Positions 1-5,955 of a stretch of 5,955 nt of DNA are shown here, in pieces. A program made the position numbers and the translations under genes. Under the pieces are notes generated by a model that had not been told where the DNA came from, searched no databases, and saw only the letters and a program-made list of their open reading frames with translations. Position 1 is the stretch's first letter. Each line of letters opens with the position of its first letter. Source of the DNA: Candidatus Sericytochromatia bacterium (GTDB lineage: Bacteria > Cyanobacteriota > Sericytochromatia > UBA7694 > JACMQJ01); assembly GCA_014377055.1 (NCBI GenBank), contig JACMQJ010000361.1, positions 1 to 5,955 of the forward strand, given 5' to 3'.

Positions 1-32
1 GATACATTACTAAATCACTTTTGTAATGTGTC
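1..32 (-). terminator. Possible terminator hairpin downstream of the SLH-porin gene
   Basis: Bases 1-10 (GATACATTAC) and 23-32 (GTAATGTGTC) form a 10-position inverted repeat around a 12-nt loop, starting about 15 nt past the porin stop codon. Nine positions pair in Watson-Crick fashion. The remaining one is a C-A mismatch in the minus-strand transcript and a U-G wobble in a plus-strand transcript. The U-tract expected for a Rho-independent terminator of the porin would lie left of base 1, so it cannot be seen. The stem is AT-rich and only moderately stable. It could also serve a convergent gene to the left, although no T-run follows it on the plus strand. Confidence 0.4.
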
Positions 33-46
33 TTCATGATTAATAA

Positions 47-1570
47 CTAGAAATCTATAGATGAATTGATGCCATAAGTAGTGGCAATAGTATCTTTTGG
101 ATCACTACTAAATAAAACATTTGATTTTTGGTCAAAATAAATACTTAAGTTAGGTAAGAATGGATTATCATAACCTACTGAAATATTAAAACCAGCTTTA
201 TCCCCAAGATTTGAGCCTTCATAAATTGTTCCACTTAATAATGTTAATGGCTCTTGTAATGAAAAGGTCAAGCTTGGAATATTTAATGTACCAAATTTAT
301 CTGGTGTTTTGATATATGCACCAGCAATTATTTGTTGTGAAGATTCATTTTCAAATTTACCTACACCACCCAGTTCAAAATTAAATACATTTAAATGTAA
401 CGTTCCAGAAGCCGCACGCCATTGAAAATCGTCAGCAACACCTCTGAAATTAGCTTGAAATGAGGCTCCAAAAGTGTCATTACCCAAATCTACAATTATG
501 GCTTCATTATGAATAGGATCTTGAACAATTTCACCAATAAAAAGGGTTTGGTCAGCATCAGCTAATAATTTAACTTTTAAAAACCCAAAATTTGCTTTGG
601 CTTGTGCCGCAAAAGTTTGAGGAGTTGCAGCTAAAGTTAATGCAAATGGACCATTACCGACTTCAACACCTGCTGATACAGTTTTTGATATACGAAGACC
701 TCTTTTTTTACCACCACTATTTAGGTCTGGGCCAGCATTACCTGTTGATCCTGAAAAGTATGAAGGTATACTTGTTCCAGCATCTATTAATTTACCAAGA
801 CTCATATAACCAAATTTTACTTTAGGATTTAAAAAAGTATTCGCTGGAGCATAATTAAACCATGCTTGGGCAAAGTTAAGAGCAGCTACTTCGTTATCAC
901 TTTTCTTCTTAACACCATTATCAACTTTTTCTTGGACTTCACTACTAAATGAACCCGCAAATCTTGAGTTTATTGAAGTACTATCATTAATATTAGCTCT
1001 CATATCAAGTCTATAGTTTGAATAATATGCTGGTCTGTAAGTGTCTTCAAGTGTGTCATCAAAGCCTGCTTCAAAATTACCACCAAATCTTAATTTACCA
1101 AAATCTACCTTTACTTTAGCTAGATCATCTTCAACTGATTTTATTTTGGCATATTCTGTTGCATTGGATGCTTTCATTGCATCAAGCTCTCTACGAAACT
1201 CATCATTCAAATCTTTTAAGGTTTTTAGATCTTCACTACTAACTTTAGGGTTAACAGTAGCAATATTTTTTGGTTGGTTACCCATAAGCTCTTCAACTTT
1301 GAGCATTACTTTGTATAATGCAGCGGCAGCTTCGTATCTAGTAAATGTTTTAGTCCCTCTAAATGTTTTGTCAGGAAAACCACTCATTACATTATATTTA
1401 TCAACCAATTCTTTTACTGCATTATAAGCCCAATGATCAGAACTTATATCTTTTAAGTTATCTGTAGTTGTTTCAGCTTGTACAGGAAGAGCTGAAAGTG
1501 CAAAGGTGCTGATAGAAGCTAAAGCTAGTAAATAAGTACATAACTTGCTTGCATTACTTTTTTTTATCAT
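47..1570 (-). CDS. SLH domain-containing outer-membrane porin-like protein
   Basis: This is a 507-residue exported protein, probably an outer-membrane channel anchored to the cell wall. Residues 1-32 form a signal peptide: a Lys-rich start, a hydrophobic core around 12-28, and a VQA cleavage site before E33. Residues 39-95 are one SLH domain, with DISSDHWAYNAVKELV, the GFPDKTFRG segment and the closing TFTRYEAAAALYKVM. Residues about 110-158 are charged and heptad-like, probably a coiled coil. From about 160 to the end the protein alternates short hydrophobic and polar segments as a beta-barrel does, and the last residues (SSIDF) end in Phe, as expected of a BAM substrate. In cyanobacterial porins of this layout the SLH domain binds peptidoglycan or a linked polymer; the transported solute cannot be told from sequence. 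A possible AGGA at 1583-1586 (complement) lies 12 nt before the ATG, which is rather far. The gene is divergent from the WD40 gene and probably unrelated to the Wadjet genes. Confidence 0.85.
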   Translation of the reverse strand: MIKKSNASKLCTYLLALASISTFALSALPVQAETTTDNLKDISSDHWAYNAVKELVDKYNVMSGFPDKTFRGTKTFTRYEAAAALYKVMLKVEELMGNQPKNIATVNPKVSSEDLKTLKDLNDEFRRELDAMKASNATEYAKIKSVEDDLAKVKVDFGKLRFGGNFEAGFDDTLEDTYRPAYYSNYRLDMRANINDSTSINSRFAGSFSSEVQEKVDNGVKKKSDNEVAALNFAQAWFNYAPANTFLNPKVKFGYMSLGKLIDAGTSIPSYFSGSTGNAGPDLNSGGKKRGLRISKTVSAGVEVGNGPFALTLAATPQTFAAQAKANFGFLKVKLLADADQTLFIGEIVQDPIHNEAIIVDLGNDTFGASFQANFRGVADDFQWRAASGTLHLNVFNFELGGVGKFENESSQQIIAGAYIKTPDKFGTLNIPSLTFSLQEPLTLLSGTIYEGSNLGDKAGFNISVGYDNPFLPNLSIYFDQKSNVLFSSDPKDTIATTYGINSSIDF

Positions 1571-1821
1571 ATTACGTGTAAATCCTACTTAATATTTTTG
1601 TGTAAATATTTACTAAAAAAAGTTATTATTTTTTCAACTTTTTAGCTATGTACATTAAAACGTAAATAACTTAAAATAATTAAAAATAGATAACAATTAA
1701 AATTGCATATTTAAGTTAATTAATTATATCAGTTAATAATAAATAAGCAATAATTTAAAAACAGTAAAATAACTATTTTAATTATATAAATTCGATAAAA
1801 AATTATAAATAAACAATACTT
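1571..1821. promoter_or_regulatory. Divergent AT-rich intergenic region between the porin and WD40 genes
   Basis: This 251-bp stretch must hold the promoters of both divergent genes. Its base composition is so AT-rich that promoter-like hexamers occur by chance, so I do not assign exact sites. The best guess for the porin is TTGAAA at 1632-1637 (complement), 16 nt before a poor TAGTAA. For the WD40 gene, TATAAA at 1785-1790 is a possible -10 box without a convincing -35. A small inverted repeat, CAATT-AA-AATTG, lies at 1694-1705 and could be an operator or chance. I see no RNA gene and no coding potential here. Confidence 0.4.
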
Positions 1822-3660
1822 ATGGACGAGCTTAGAATAGTAAAAAAAACTTATAAAAAAGAATATCAAGTAAAATTAGAATATATAGCAAATAATACCT
1901 ACCAACCATATATTTTTAGCTGTGAGTTACTAAAAAATATACAAGCACATAACTCTGATATTACATCTACTGTAATAAATGAAAATAAACTTTTATCAAG
2001 TTCAGATGATAAAACTATTAAAATATGGGATTTAAATTCAGGTGACTTATTAAATACTCTCATTGGTCATACTGGTAGTATTCATGCTCTAACCATCCAT
2101 AATGATAAGATAATTTCAGGTGCAAACGATAAAACTATCAAAATATGGGATTTAGAATCAGGTAAACTTAGTTGTACTATATTAGGGCATAATAACCACA
2201 TCTATTCCGTTATAGGATATGATGACAAATTTATTTCGTCCTCGCTTGATCGAACAATTAAGATATGGAGTTTAGAAGATAAAAAAATATTAGTTGTTAT
2301 TAATCTTGAATATAGTGCTTGGTCACTCGCTATATCTAACGATCGTCTAGTTGCTGGATTGAGTGATGGAACTCTAAAAATATATGATATTTCATCAGGT
2401 AGTCTATTATCAAGCTGTAAGGAGCATGAGGATAGTATCACATCTATATCTATTGAAGAAAATATAATAATAACTGTTTCCAAAGATAGAACTATCAAAA
2501 TATGGAATTCAGAAAATTTAGGTTTAATAAAAAATATAAATGCTCATAATGCCGCCATTTGGTCTGTCATATCAAATAAAAACAAAATAATTACTAGCTC
2601 TGATGATAAAACGATCAAAATATTTGATATGGATGGTAACTTATCTGATTCTATATCTGGAAACTCAGATTGGATTGGGGCTTTAGCTCAAACTAATGGT
2701 AAATTAATTGCTGGTTTGGGAAATGGAACGATCAAAATATGGTCTAAAAAGCCAAAAAATAATTGTGATAACATTAATTTTCAGAGTAAAGATTTTGAAA
2801 AATCACCTTTCGATACAGAAAAAGAAGCTCTTGAAAAAAAAGATAATTATGATAAAGAATTGTTCAATAAGCTTATAGATTATGATTATATAAATATTGG
2901 CAAAGTACAGATTATAGCAGAGGATTATTCCCTTGAAAATAAATTATTACCAATCAAAATTACAATTAGCTGTCAAAAAATATTAGATTTTTCAAAACTT
3001 ACTAAAAATTTTATTTCTAAAATAAATATTGACAATAAAGATGCCGAAGATTTGCATAACTCTTCTATTTTTCATAATCTTTATATCAAATATTATTTTG
3101 AGAAAAATAAACTTAATTATGAATTATCATTGATATTTATTGACAAAAAATATATTTTAGATCTTAATACAAAAACTGTTGACCCTTCAAGACAGATGGT
3201 TAAAGTTAAATCGGATAGACTAAAAATATTAAATTTATTACCCGATAGACCAAAAGAATTCCTTTTTAATCAACTTATCCATGATTGTAATTCTATTGAT
3301 ATTAGTGATACATTTAGAACTCCATTTGAAGAACAAACTACTTTTGAAAATAGAGTAAAAGATAAATTAATTAATTATGGTGAAATTAATATTGGCAAAG
3401 TTAATTTAGTTGCTGAAAAATATAACGTCGAGGAAGAAATATTTCCTGTTCAAGTTAATGTCTCCTGTGAAAAAATACTTAATCTTATCAGTCTAAAAAA
3501 AGAATTTAGCTCTTATTCTAAAATAGATAGATACAAGTCAAAGGAAATATATGAAAAATCAAAAATATATAACTTGTATATTAATTTTGTAGAAAAGAAT
3601 GATATTTTATTTTATCGTTTAATGTTCATTTATAATGAAACAAAGTATTTTTTATATTAA
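1822..3660 (+). CDS. WD40 seven-bladed propeller protein with a duplicated unknown C-terminal domain
   Basis: This 612-residue protein has no signal peptide or membrane segment, so it is probably cytoplasmic. Residues about 31-310 hold seven WD40 repeats, enough for one closed beta-propeller. Their final strands read TIKIWD (65), TIKIWD (105), TIKIWS (145), TLKIYD (184), TIKIWN (224), TIKIFD (264) and TIKIWS (303), spaced 39-40 residues. The propeller is a protein-interaction platform in known families; no catalytic motif is visible. After a charged linker (309-347) comes a domain of about 99 residues, present at 348-446 and again at 513-611, each with INIGKV, SC(Q/E)KIL and NLYI motifs. I do not recognise this domain. 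An in-frame TAA at 1810-1812 makes ATG 1822 the first possible start; no Shine-Dalgarno sequence precedes it. By eye the gene is more AT-rich than its neighbours, especially in the C-terminal half. It lies 162 bp before jetA on the same strand. A role in Wadjet defence is possible but not shown; it may be an unrelated scaffold protein. Confidence 0.88.
   Translation: MDELRIVKKTYKKEYQVKLEYIANNTYQPYIFSCELLKNIQAHNSDITSTVINENKLLSSSDDKTIKIWDLNSGDLLNTLIGHTGSIHALTIHNDKIISGANDKTIKIWDLESGKLSCTILGHNNHIYSVIGYDDKFISSSLDRTIKIWSLEDKKILVVINLEYSAWSLAISNDRLVAGLSDGTLKIYDISSGSLLSSCKEHEDSITSISIEENIIITVSKDRTIKIWNSENLGLIKNINAHNAAIWSVISNKNKIITSSDDKTIKIFDMDGNLSDSISGNSDWIGALAQTNGKLIAGLGNGTIKIWSKKPKNNCDNINFQSKDFEKSPFDTEKEALEKKDNYDKELFNKLIDYDYINIGKVQIIAEDYSLENKLLPIKITISCQKILDFSKLTKNFISKINIDNKDAEDLHNSSIFHNLYIKYYFEKNKLNYELSLIFIDKKYILDLNTKTVDPSRQMVKVKSDRLKILNLLPDRPKEFLFNQLIHDCNSIDISDTFRTPFEEQTTFENRVKDKLINYGEINIGKVNLVAEKYNVEEEIFPVQVNVSCEKILNLISLKKEFSSYSKIDRYKSKEIYEKSKIYNLYINFVEKNDILFYRLMFIYNETKYFLY
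1912..2751 (+). repeat. Seven in-gene WD40 repeats, period about 120 bp
   Basis: The propeller-coding part repeats every 117-120 bp. The strongest DNA-level match is the 36-bp segment at 2008-2043, which recurs at 2128-2163 with only a few substitutions and encodes DKTIKIWDL followed by a Ser-Gly turn. The TIKIW core is nearly invariant across blades, while the strands between cores diverge. Blades 4 and 7 use G in place of K/R before the TIKI/TLKI strand (SDGT, NGT), so these two resemble each other most at that position. Confidence 0.85.
2863..3654 (+). repeat. Tandem intragenic duplication of a domain of about 99 residues
   Basis: Copy 1 is encoded at 2863-3159 (residues 348-446) and copy 2 at 3358-3654 (residues 513-611). 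Every shared motif is offset by exactly 165 residues: INIGKV at 357 and 522, SCQKIL/SCEKIL at 383 and 548, NLYI at 419 and 584, and the closing KY at 443 and 608. No gap is needed over 99 positions; a hand count gives about 38 identities, with many conservative changes. The copies are diverged enough to be an old duplication. The alternating hydrophobic pattern suggests a mixed alpha/beta fold, but this is inference. Confidence 0.8.
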
Positions 3661-3822
3661 CCTCAGTAAAGTTAAAGTATCTGTAAAATCTATCAAAAAC
3701 TAAATTCATTTGTGAGAGATGCAACATAATTCAAAGATTAAAGTATGTTTAAATAATATTTAAAGTGGTTGATATAACCTAAGTATTAAGTAATTAAATC
3801 TATTAAACGTGATTGAGAAGTA
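3661..3822 (+). promoter_or_regulatory. Intergenic region upstream of the Wadjet operon
   Basis: This 162-bp gap probably carries the jet promoter, since no other gene intervenes. No clear GC stem with a T-run follows the WD40 stop, so read-through from that gene is possible. A 7-bp perfect inverted repeat with a 3-nt centre, TTTAAAT-AAT-ATTTAAA, lies at 3748-3764. A shorter one, GGTT-gatat-AACC, lies at 3767-3779. The 9-mer TTAAAGTAT occurs at 3672-3680 and 3738-3746. TTGATA at 3769-3774 resembles a -35 box, but no good -10 is correctly spaced from it. These could be operator elements, but each is weak in such AT-rich DNA. Confidence 0.4.
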
Positions 3823-5250
3823 ATGGAATACGAGTACATAAAAAACTTAAAAGATAATAATACAGCTATTAGGCTTCTCAAGCTTGAGAATACACCATTA
3901 ATAGTTAGTTTTCTCTTTCAGATTTTCAAAAAAGAAAATAGAAATAGTATTACCACTGTAGAGCTAGAATCAAGACTCTCAGATTATATTTATCTATTAA
4001 ATCAAGAAGGTCAAAACTATCCTCTCTCAGCAGGTGTCTATTTACAAAAGTGGTCTGATGAAGGGTTTCTTAGAACATGGTATGAAACCAACAATGATGA
4101 GCCATTATTTGAACTAACACCAGCTACCGAAAAAACTCTTGGCTGGATTAATGACCTTAACAAAAAAGAATTTGTTAGTGCTGAATCAAGGTTAAAAAAT
4201 ATTTTTTCAGGTCTAAAAGAATTAGCCTTTAAAACATCTGGTGATACTAGCAAAAGATTGGAAGAATTAGAATCTGAAAAAGAAAGAATCGAATTTGAAA
4301 TAAAAATGCTTAAAGCTGGTAAACTTGAGATTTTTGATGACACCAAAGTAAGAGAACGCTTCATGAATGTTGAAGATACAGCCAGAAAATTACTTTCAGA
4401 TTTTAAGCAAATTGAACAAAACTTTAGAGAATTGGATAGTGAAATTAGAAAAAAACAAATTAGCTCTAATATATCCAGAGGTCAATTACTTGATGAAATA
4501 TTTAGAATTCAAGATTTAATTTGGGACACAGATCAAGGTAGAAGTTTTAAATCTTTTTGGGAATTTTTGATGTCACAAAAAAAACAGGATGAATTAAATG
4601 ATCTGACTGATAGTGTTCTGGCACTTCCACAAATTGGTATGATGAGAGAAGATAGTATTATCGGTAGATTAAAAGTAAATTTAATTGAAGCTGGTGATAG
4701 AGTCAATAAGACAAATTCAGTTATTATTGAACAACTTAGAAGATACCTTGATGATCAACATTTATTTGAAAATAAACGTATGATGAGTATAATTAAAAGT
4801 ATTGAAGCTACCGCTATGAATGTTGCTGACAAACATCCTACTAAAAAAATATTCACTGAGATAGATGATAAATTAAAGATTGATTTTATTATGGAAAAAC
4901 CTTTATTTAATCCACCAAGAACTATTGATCTAAGAGATACAGTCGTTAATGATGGTGAAACAAGTGTTAGCACTAATGCACTTTATCAACAAATGTATAT
5001 TGATCCAGAAGAATTAAGACAGAGAATTCAGGAAATATTAAAAAATAGATTACAAGTAACATTAAAACAAGTTACCGAAAGATACCCTGTCAACAAAGGT
5101 CTTGCCGAAGTAATTACCTATTTTAGCATTGCTGCCAAAAATGATAAAGCAATTATTAATGAAGATCTAAAAGAAACTATTGTTATTTTTAACAAAGACA
5201 CTGGTAAGTATATGGAAGTAGAATTACCACAGACCATATTTTGTAGATAA
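3823..5250 (+). CDS. jetA: Wadjet type I protein JetA (DUF3375, MukF-like kleisin)
   Basis: This 475-residue protein has about the full length expected for DUF3375. JetA is the kleisin that bridges the JetC ATPase heads and binds JetB in the SMC-like Wadjet complex, which recognises and cleaves circular plasmid DNA. Residues 14-110 form the N-terminal winged-helix region, with AIRLLKLENTPLIVSFLFQI and the family-typical FELTPATEKTLGWI. Residues about 117-130 (FVSAESRLKNIF) and 139-165 are helical and probably coiled coil. Then come DDTKVRERF (172-180), LLSDFKQIEQNFRELD (190-205) and DTDQGRSFKSFWEFLMS (235-251), all matching remembered DUF3375 consensus. The C-terminal part, about 395-475, is a second small domain likely to contact the ATPase, ending near ELPQTIF. 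The ATG at 3823 has a weak GAG 5 nt upstream. It is the first gene of the operon, 15 nt before jetB. No frameshift or missing region is seen. Confidence 0.93.
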   Translation: MEYEYIKNLKDNNTAIRLLKLENTPLIVSFLFQIFKKENRNSITTVELESRLSDYIYLLNQEGQNYPLSAGVYLQKWSDEGFLRTWYETNNDEPLFELTPATEKTLGWINDLNKKEFVSAESRLKNIFSGLKELAFKTSGDTSKRLEELESEKERIEFEIKMLKAGKLEIFDDTKVRERFMNVEDTARKLLSDFKQIEQNFRELDSEIRKKQISSNISRGQLLDEIFRIQDLIWDTDQGRSFKSFWEFLMSQKKQDELNDLTDSVLALPQIGMMREDSIIGRLKVNLIEAGDRVNKTNSVIIEQLRRYLDDQHLFENKRMMSIIKSIEATAMNVADKHPTKKIFTEIDDKLKIDFIMEKPLFNPPRTIDLRDTVVNDGETSVSTNALYQQMYIDPEELRQRIQEILKNRLQVTLKQVTERYPVNKGLAEVITYFSIAAKNDKAIINEDLKETIVIFNKDTGKYMEVELPQTIFCR

Positions 5251-5256
5251 TTATTT

Positions 5257-5260
5257 GAGG
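5257..5260 (+). promoter_or_regulatory. Ribosome binding site of jetB
   Basis: GAGG sits 5 nt before the jetB ATG at 5266, inside the 15-nt jetA-jetB gap. It is the clearest Shine-Dalgarno sequence in the window and fixes the jetB start. The very short gap implies co-transcription with jetA. Confidence 0.75.
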
Positions 5261-5265
5261 AAAAA

Positions 5266-5823
5266 ATGTTACCTTATTCATCAACCATAATAAATTTATT
5301 AAAAGGAGTCGTTTACAAGACTGAGGATCAGAATTGGAAGCTACTTAATGAGTACCGTGAAGAATTAAAGAAATACTTTGATGCTATCGGCTTATATATA
5401 TTTCTTGATGACGATGAAGGCTATGCTTTTTTAAGACAAAGAGAATATGCCGAAGAAGAAGCTCATTTACCAAAAATGGTTGATAAAAGACAAATGTCAT
5501 ATCCTGTAACTCTTTTATGTGTATTATTACGCAAAAGATTACTTGAGGCTGATATAACTGGTGGAGATACTAGAATCATCATAACCAAAGACAAAATTAA
5601 AGATATGATGAAAATATTTTTACCGATTACGACCAATGAAGCAAAAATGTTTGACAGAGTTAATGAACATATCAATAAACTAGTTGAATATGGATTTTTG
5701 AGAAAATTAAAAAATGAGCAAGAAGAATACGAAATAAACAGAATTTTAAATGCTTACATTACCGCTGATAAGTTACAACAAATAGAACATGATTTAAGGG
5801 AATATGCAGGAAGTTATGAATAA
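5266..5823 (+). CDS. jetB: Wadjet type I protein JetB (DUF4194, MukE-like KITE protein)
   Basis: This 185-residue cytoplasmic protein matches DUF4194 from end to end. JetB proteins are KITE-type winged-helix subunits that bind the JetA kleisin and help clamp DNA in the SMC complex. Family-typical segments appear in order: LLKGVVY (11-17), GLYIFLDDDEGYAFLRQRE (42-60), SYPVTLLCVLLRKRL (78-92), GDTRIIIT (100-107), an acidic helix with FLPITTNEAK (118-127), NKLVEYGFLRKL (137-148) and RILNAYITADKL (159-170). The NEAK to YGFLRKL stretch is the probable winged-helix core. It lies between jetA and jetC in the usual type I order. Its last codons overlap the jetC start by 8 nt, which suggests translational coupling and controlled subunit ratio. 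Nothing appears truncated. Confidence 0.92.
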   Translation: MLPYSSTIINLLKGVVYKTEDQNWKLLNEYREELKKYFDAIGLYIFLDDDEGYAFLRQREYAEEEAHLPKMVDKRQMSYPVTLLCVLLRKRLLEADITGGDTRIIITKDKIKDMMKIFLPITTNEAKMFDRVNEHINKLVEYGFLRKLKNEQEEYEINRILNAYITADKLQQIEHDLREYAGSYE

Positions 5824-5955
5824 AGTTAATTCAGATTTAGCAAATTTAGGAAGTCAAACAGGTTTCCGTCTAAAAAGACTTGAAGTTTTAAACTGGGGTA
5901 CTTTTAATGAAAATGTTTGGAAGATAGAACCTGATGGCTATAACTCACTCCTTAC
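5816..5955 (+). CDS. jetC: Wadjet type I protein JetC, SMC-like ATPase, N-terminal fragment
   Basis: Only the first 46 codons and two bases of the next are present; the reading frame is open at the window edge. JetC is the MukB-like SMC ATPase that drives DNA loop extrusion by Wadjet, usually over 1000 residues long. The visible part contains GFRLKRLEVLNWGTF (16-30) and VWKIEPDGYNSLL (34-46), the first beta strands of the ATPase head, typical of COG4913-type proteins. The Walker A loop should follow within a few residues, just outside the window. I chose ATG 5816, preceded by AGGA at 5808-5811. An in-frame ATG at 5804 is also possible, with GGGA at 5798-5801 but only 2 nt of spacing. An in-frame TAA at 5795-5797 rules out earlier starts. 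The identification rests on this short match plus operon position. Confidence 0.88.
   Translation, partial: MNKVNSDLANLGSQTGFRLKRLEVLNWGTFNENVWKIEPDGYNSLL

Noticed and set aside
592..1427. Plus-strand open frames at 592-825 and 1041-1427, opposite the porin gene
   Set aside because: They lie wholly inside a well-supported gene, and their products are low-complexity with Ser/Leu runs and no recognisable domain.
1571..1821. Small RNA, riboswitch or CRISPR-like repeats in the divergent intergenic region
   Set aside because: No GC-bearing stems, no regularly spaced repeats and no terminator-like T-run after a stem; only AT-rich noise and one 5-bp inverted repeat.
2202..2498. Minus-strand open frame inside the WD40 gene
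   Set aside because: It is antisense to clear WD40 blades; its repeated pattern merely mirrors the repeats on the other strand.
3661..3822. Insertion sequence remnant or attachment site between the WD40 gene and jetA
   Set aside because: No transposase fragment, no terminal inverted repeats flanking either gene and no tRNA; the 9-bp direct repeat TTAAAGTAT is short and A/T-rich.
4038..4973. Minus-strand open frames at 4038-4364 and 4755-4973 inside jetA
   Set aside because: They overlap conserved DUF3375 segments, have no recognisable family, and show only Ser/Leu/Ile-rich composition.
5463..5675. Minus-strand open frame inside jetB with hydrophobic stretches
   Set aside because: Antisense to conserved DUF4194 core motifs; the hydrophobic look follows from reverse-reading AT-rich helical codons.
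3823..5955. Alternative reading of the operon as housekeeping MukBEF or MksBEF condensin
   Set aside because: The JetA and JetB segments match the DUF3375 and DUF4194 consensus rather than MukF/MukE, and the F-E-B order with this JetC start is the type I Wadjet layout.

Overview
The window looks like chromosomal DNA from an AT-rich diderm bacterium. The strongest lineage hint is the leftmost gene, which encodes a signal peptide, one N-terminal SLH domain, a coiled coil and a beta-barrel ending in Phe. That layout is typical of outer-membrane porins of the cyanobacterial lineage and its non-photosynthetic relatives. With the low GC, I infer a Melainabacteria/Vampirovibrionia-like or similar uncultured host. 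This is inference only; no rRNA or other marker gene is present.

Layout from left to right: (1) a hairpin at the left edge that may terminate the porin gene; (2) the SLH-porin gene on the minus strand (47-1570); (3) a very AT-rich divergent intergenic region (1571-1821); (4) a 612-residue plus-strand protein with a complete seven-bladed WD40 propeller followed by an unrecognised domain present twice (1822-3660); (5) a 162-bp gap; (6) the start of a type I Wadjet operon: jetA (3823-5250), jetB (5266-5823) and the first 46 codons of jetC (5816 to the window end).

The Wadjet genes are tightly packed: 15 nt separate jetA from jetB, and jetB overlaps jetC by 8 nt. Characterised Wadjet complexes combine a kleisin (JetA), a KITE protein (JetB), an SMC-like ATPase (JetC) and a Toprim-type nuclease (JetD). 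They extrude DNA loops and cleave small circular DNA such as plasmids. jetD and nearly all of jetC lie beyond the right edge, so completeness cannot be judged here.

The least explained gene is the WD40 protein next to the Wadjet operon. Its propeller repeats are unusually uniform, and its C-terminal half carries two copies of a domain I do not recognise, aligned without gaps at a 165-residue offset. Whether it works with Wadjet or is only a neighbour cannot be decided from one locus.
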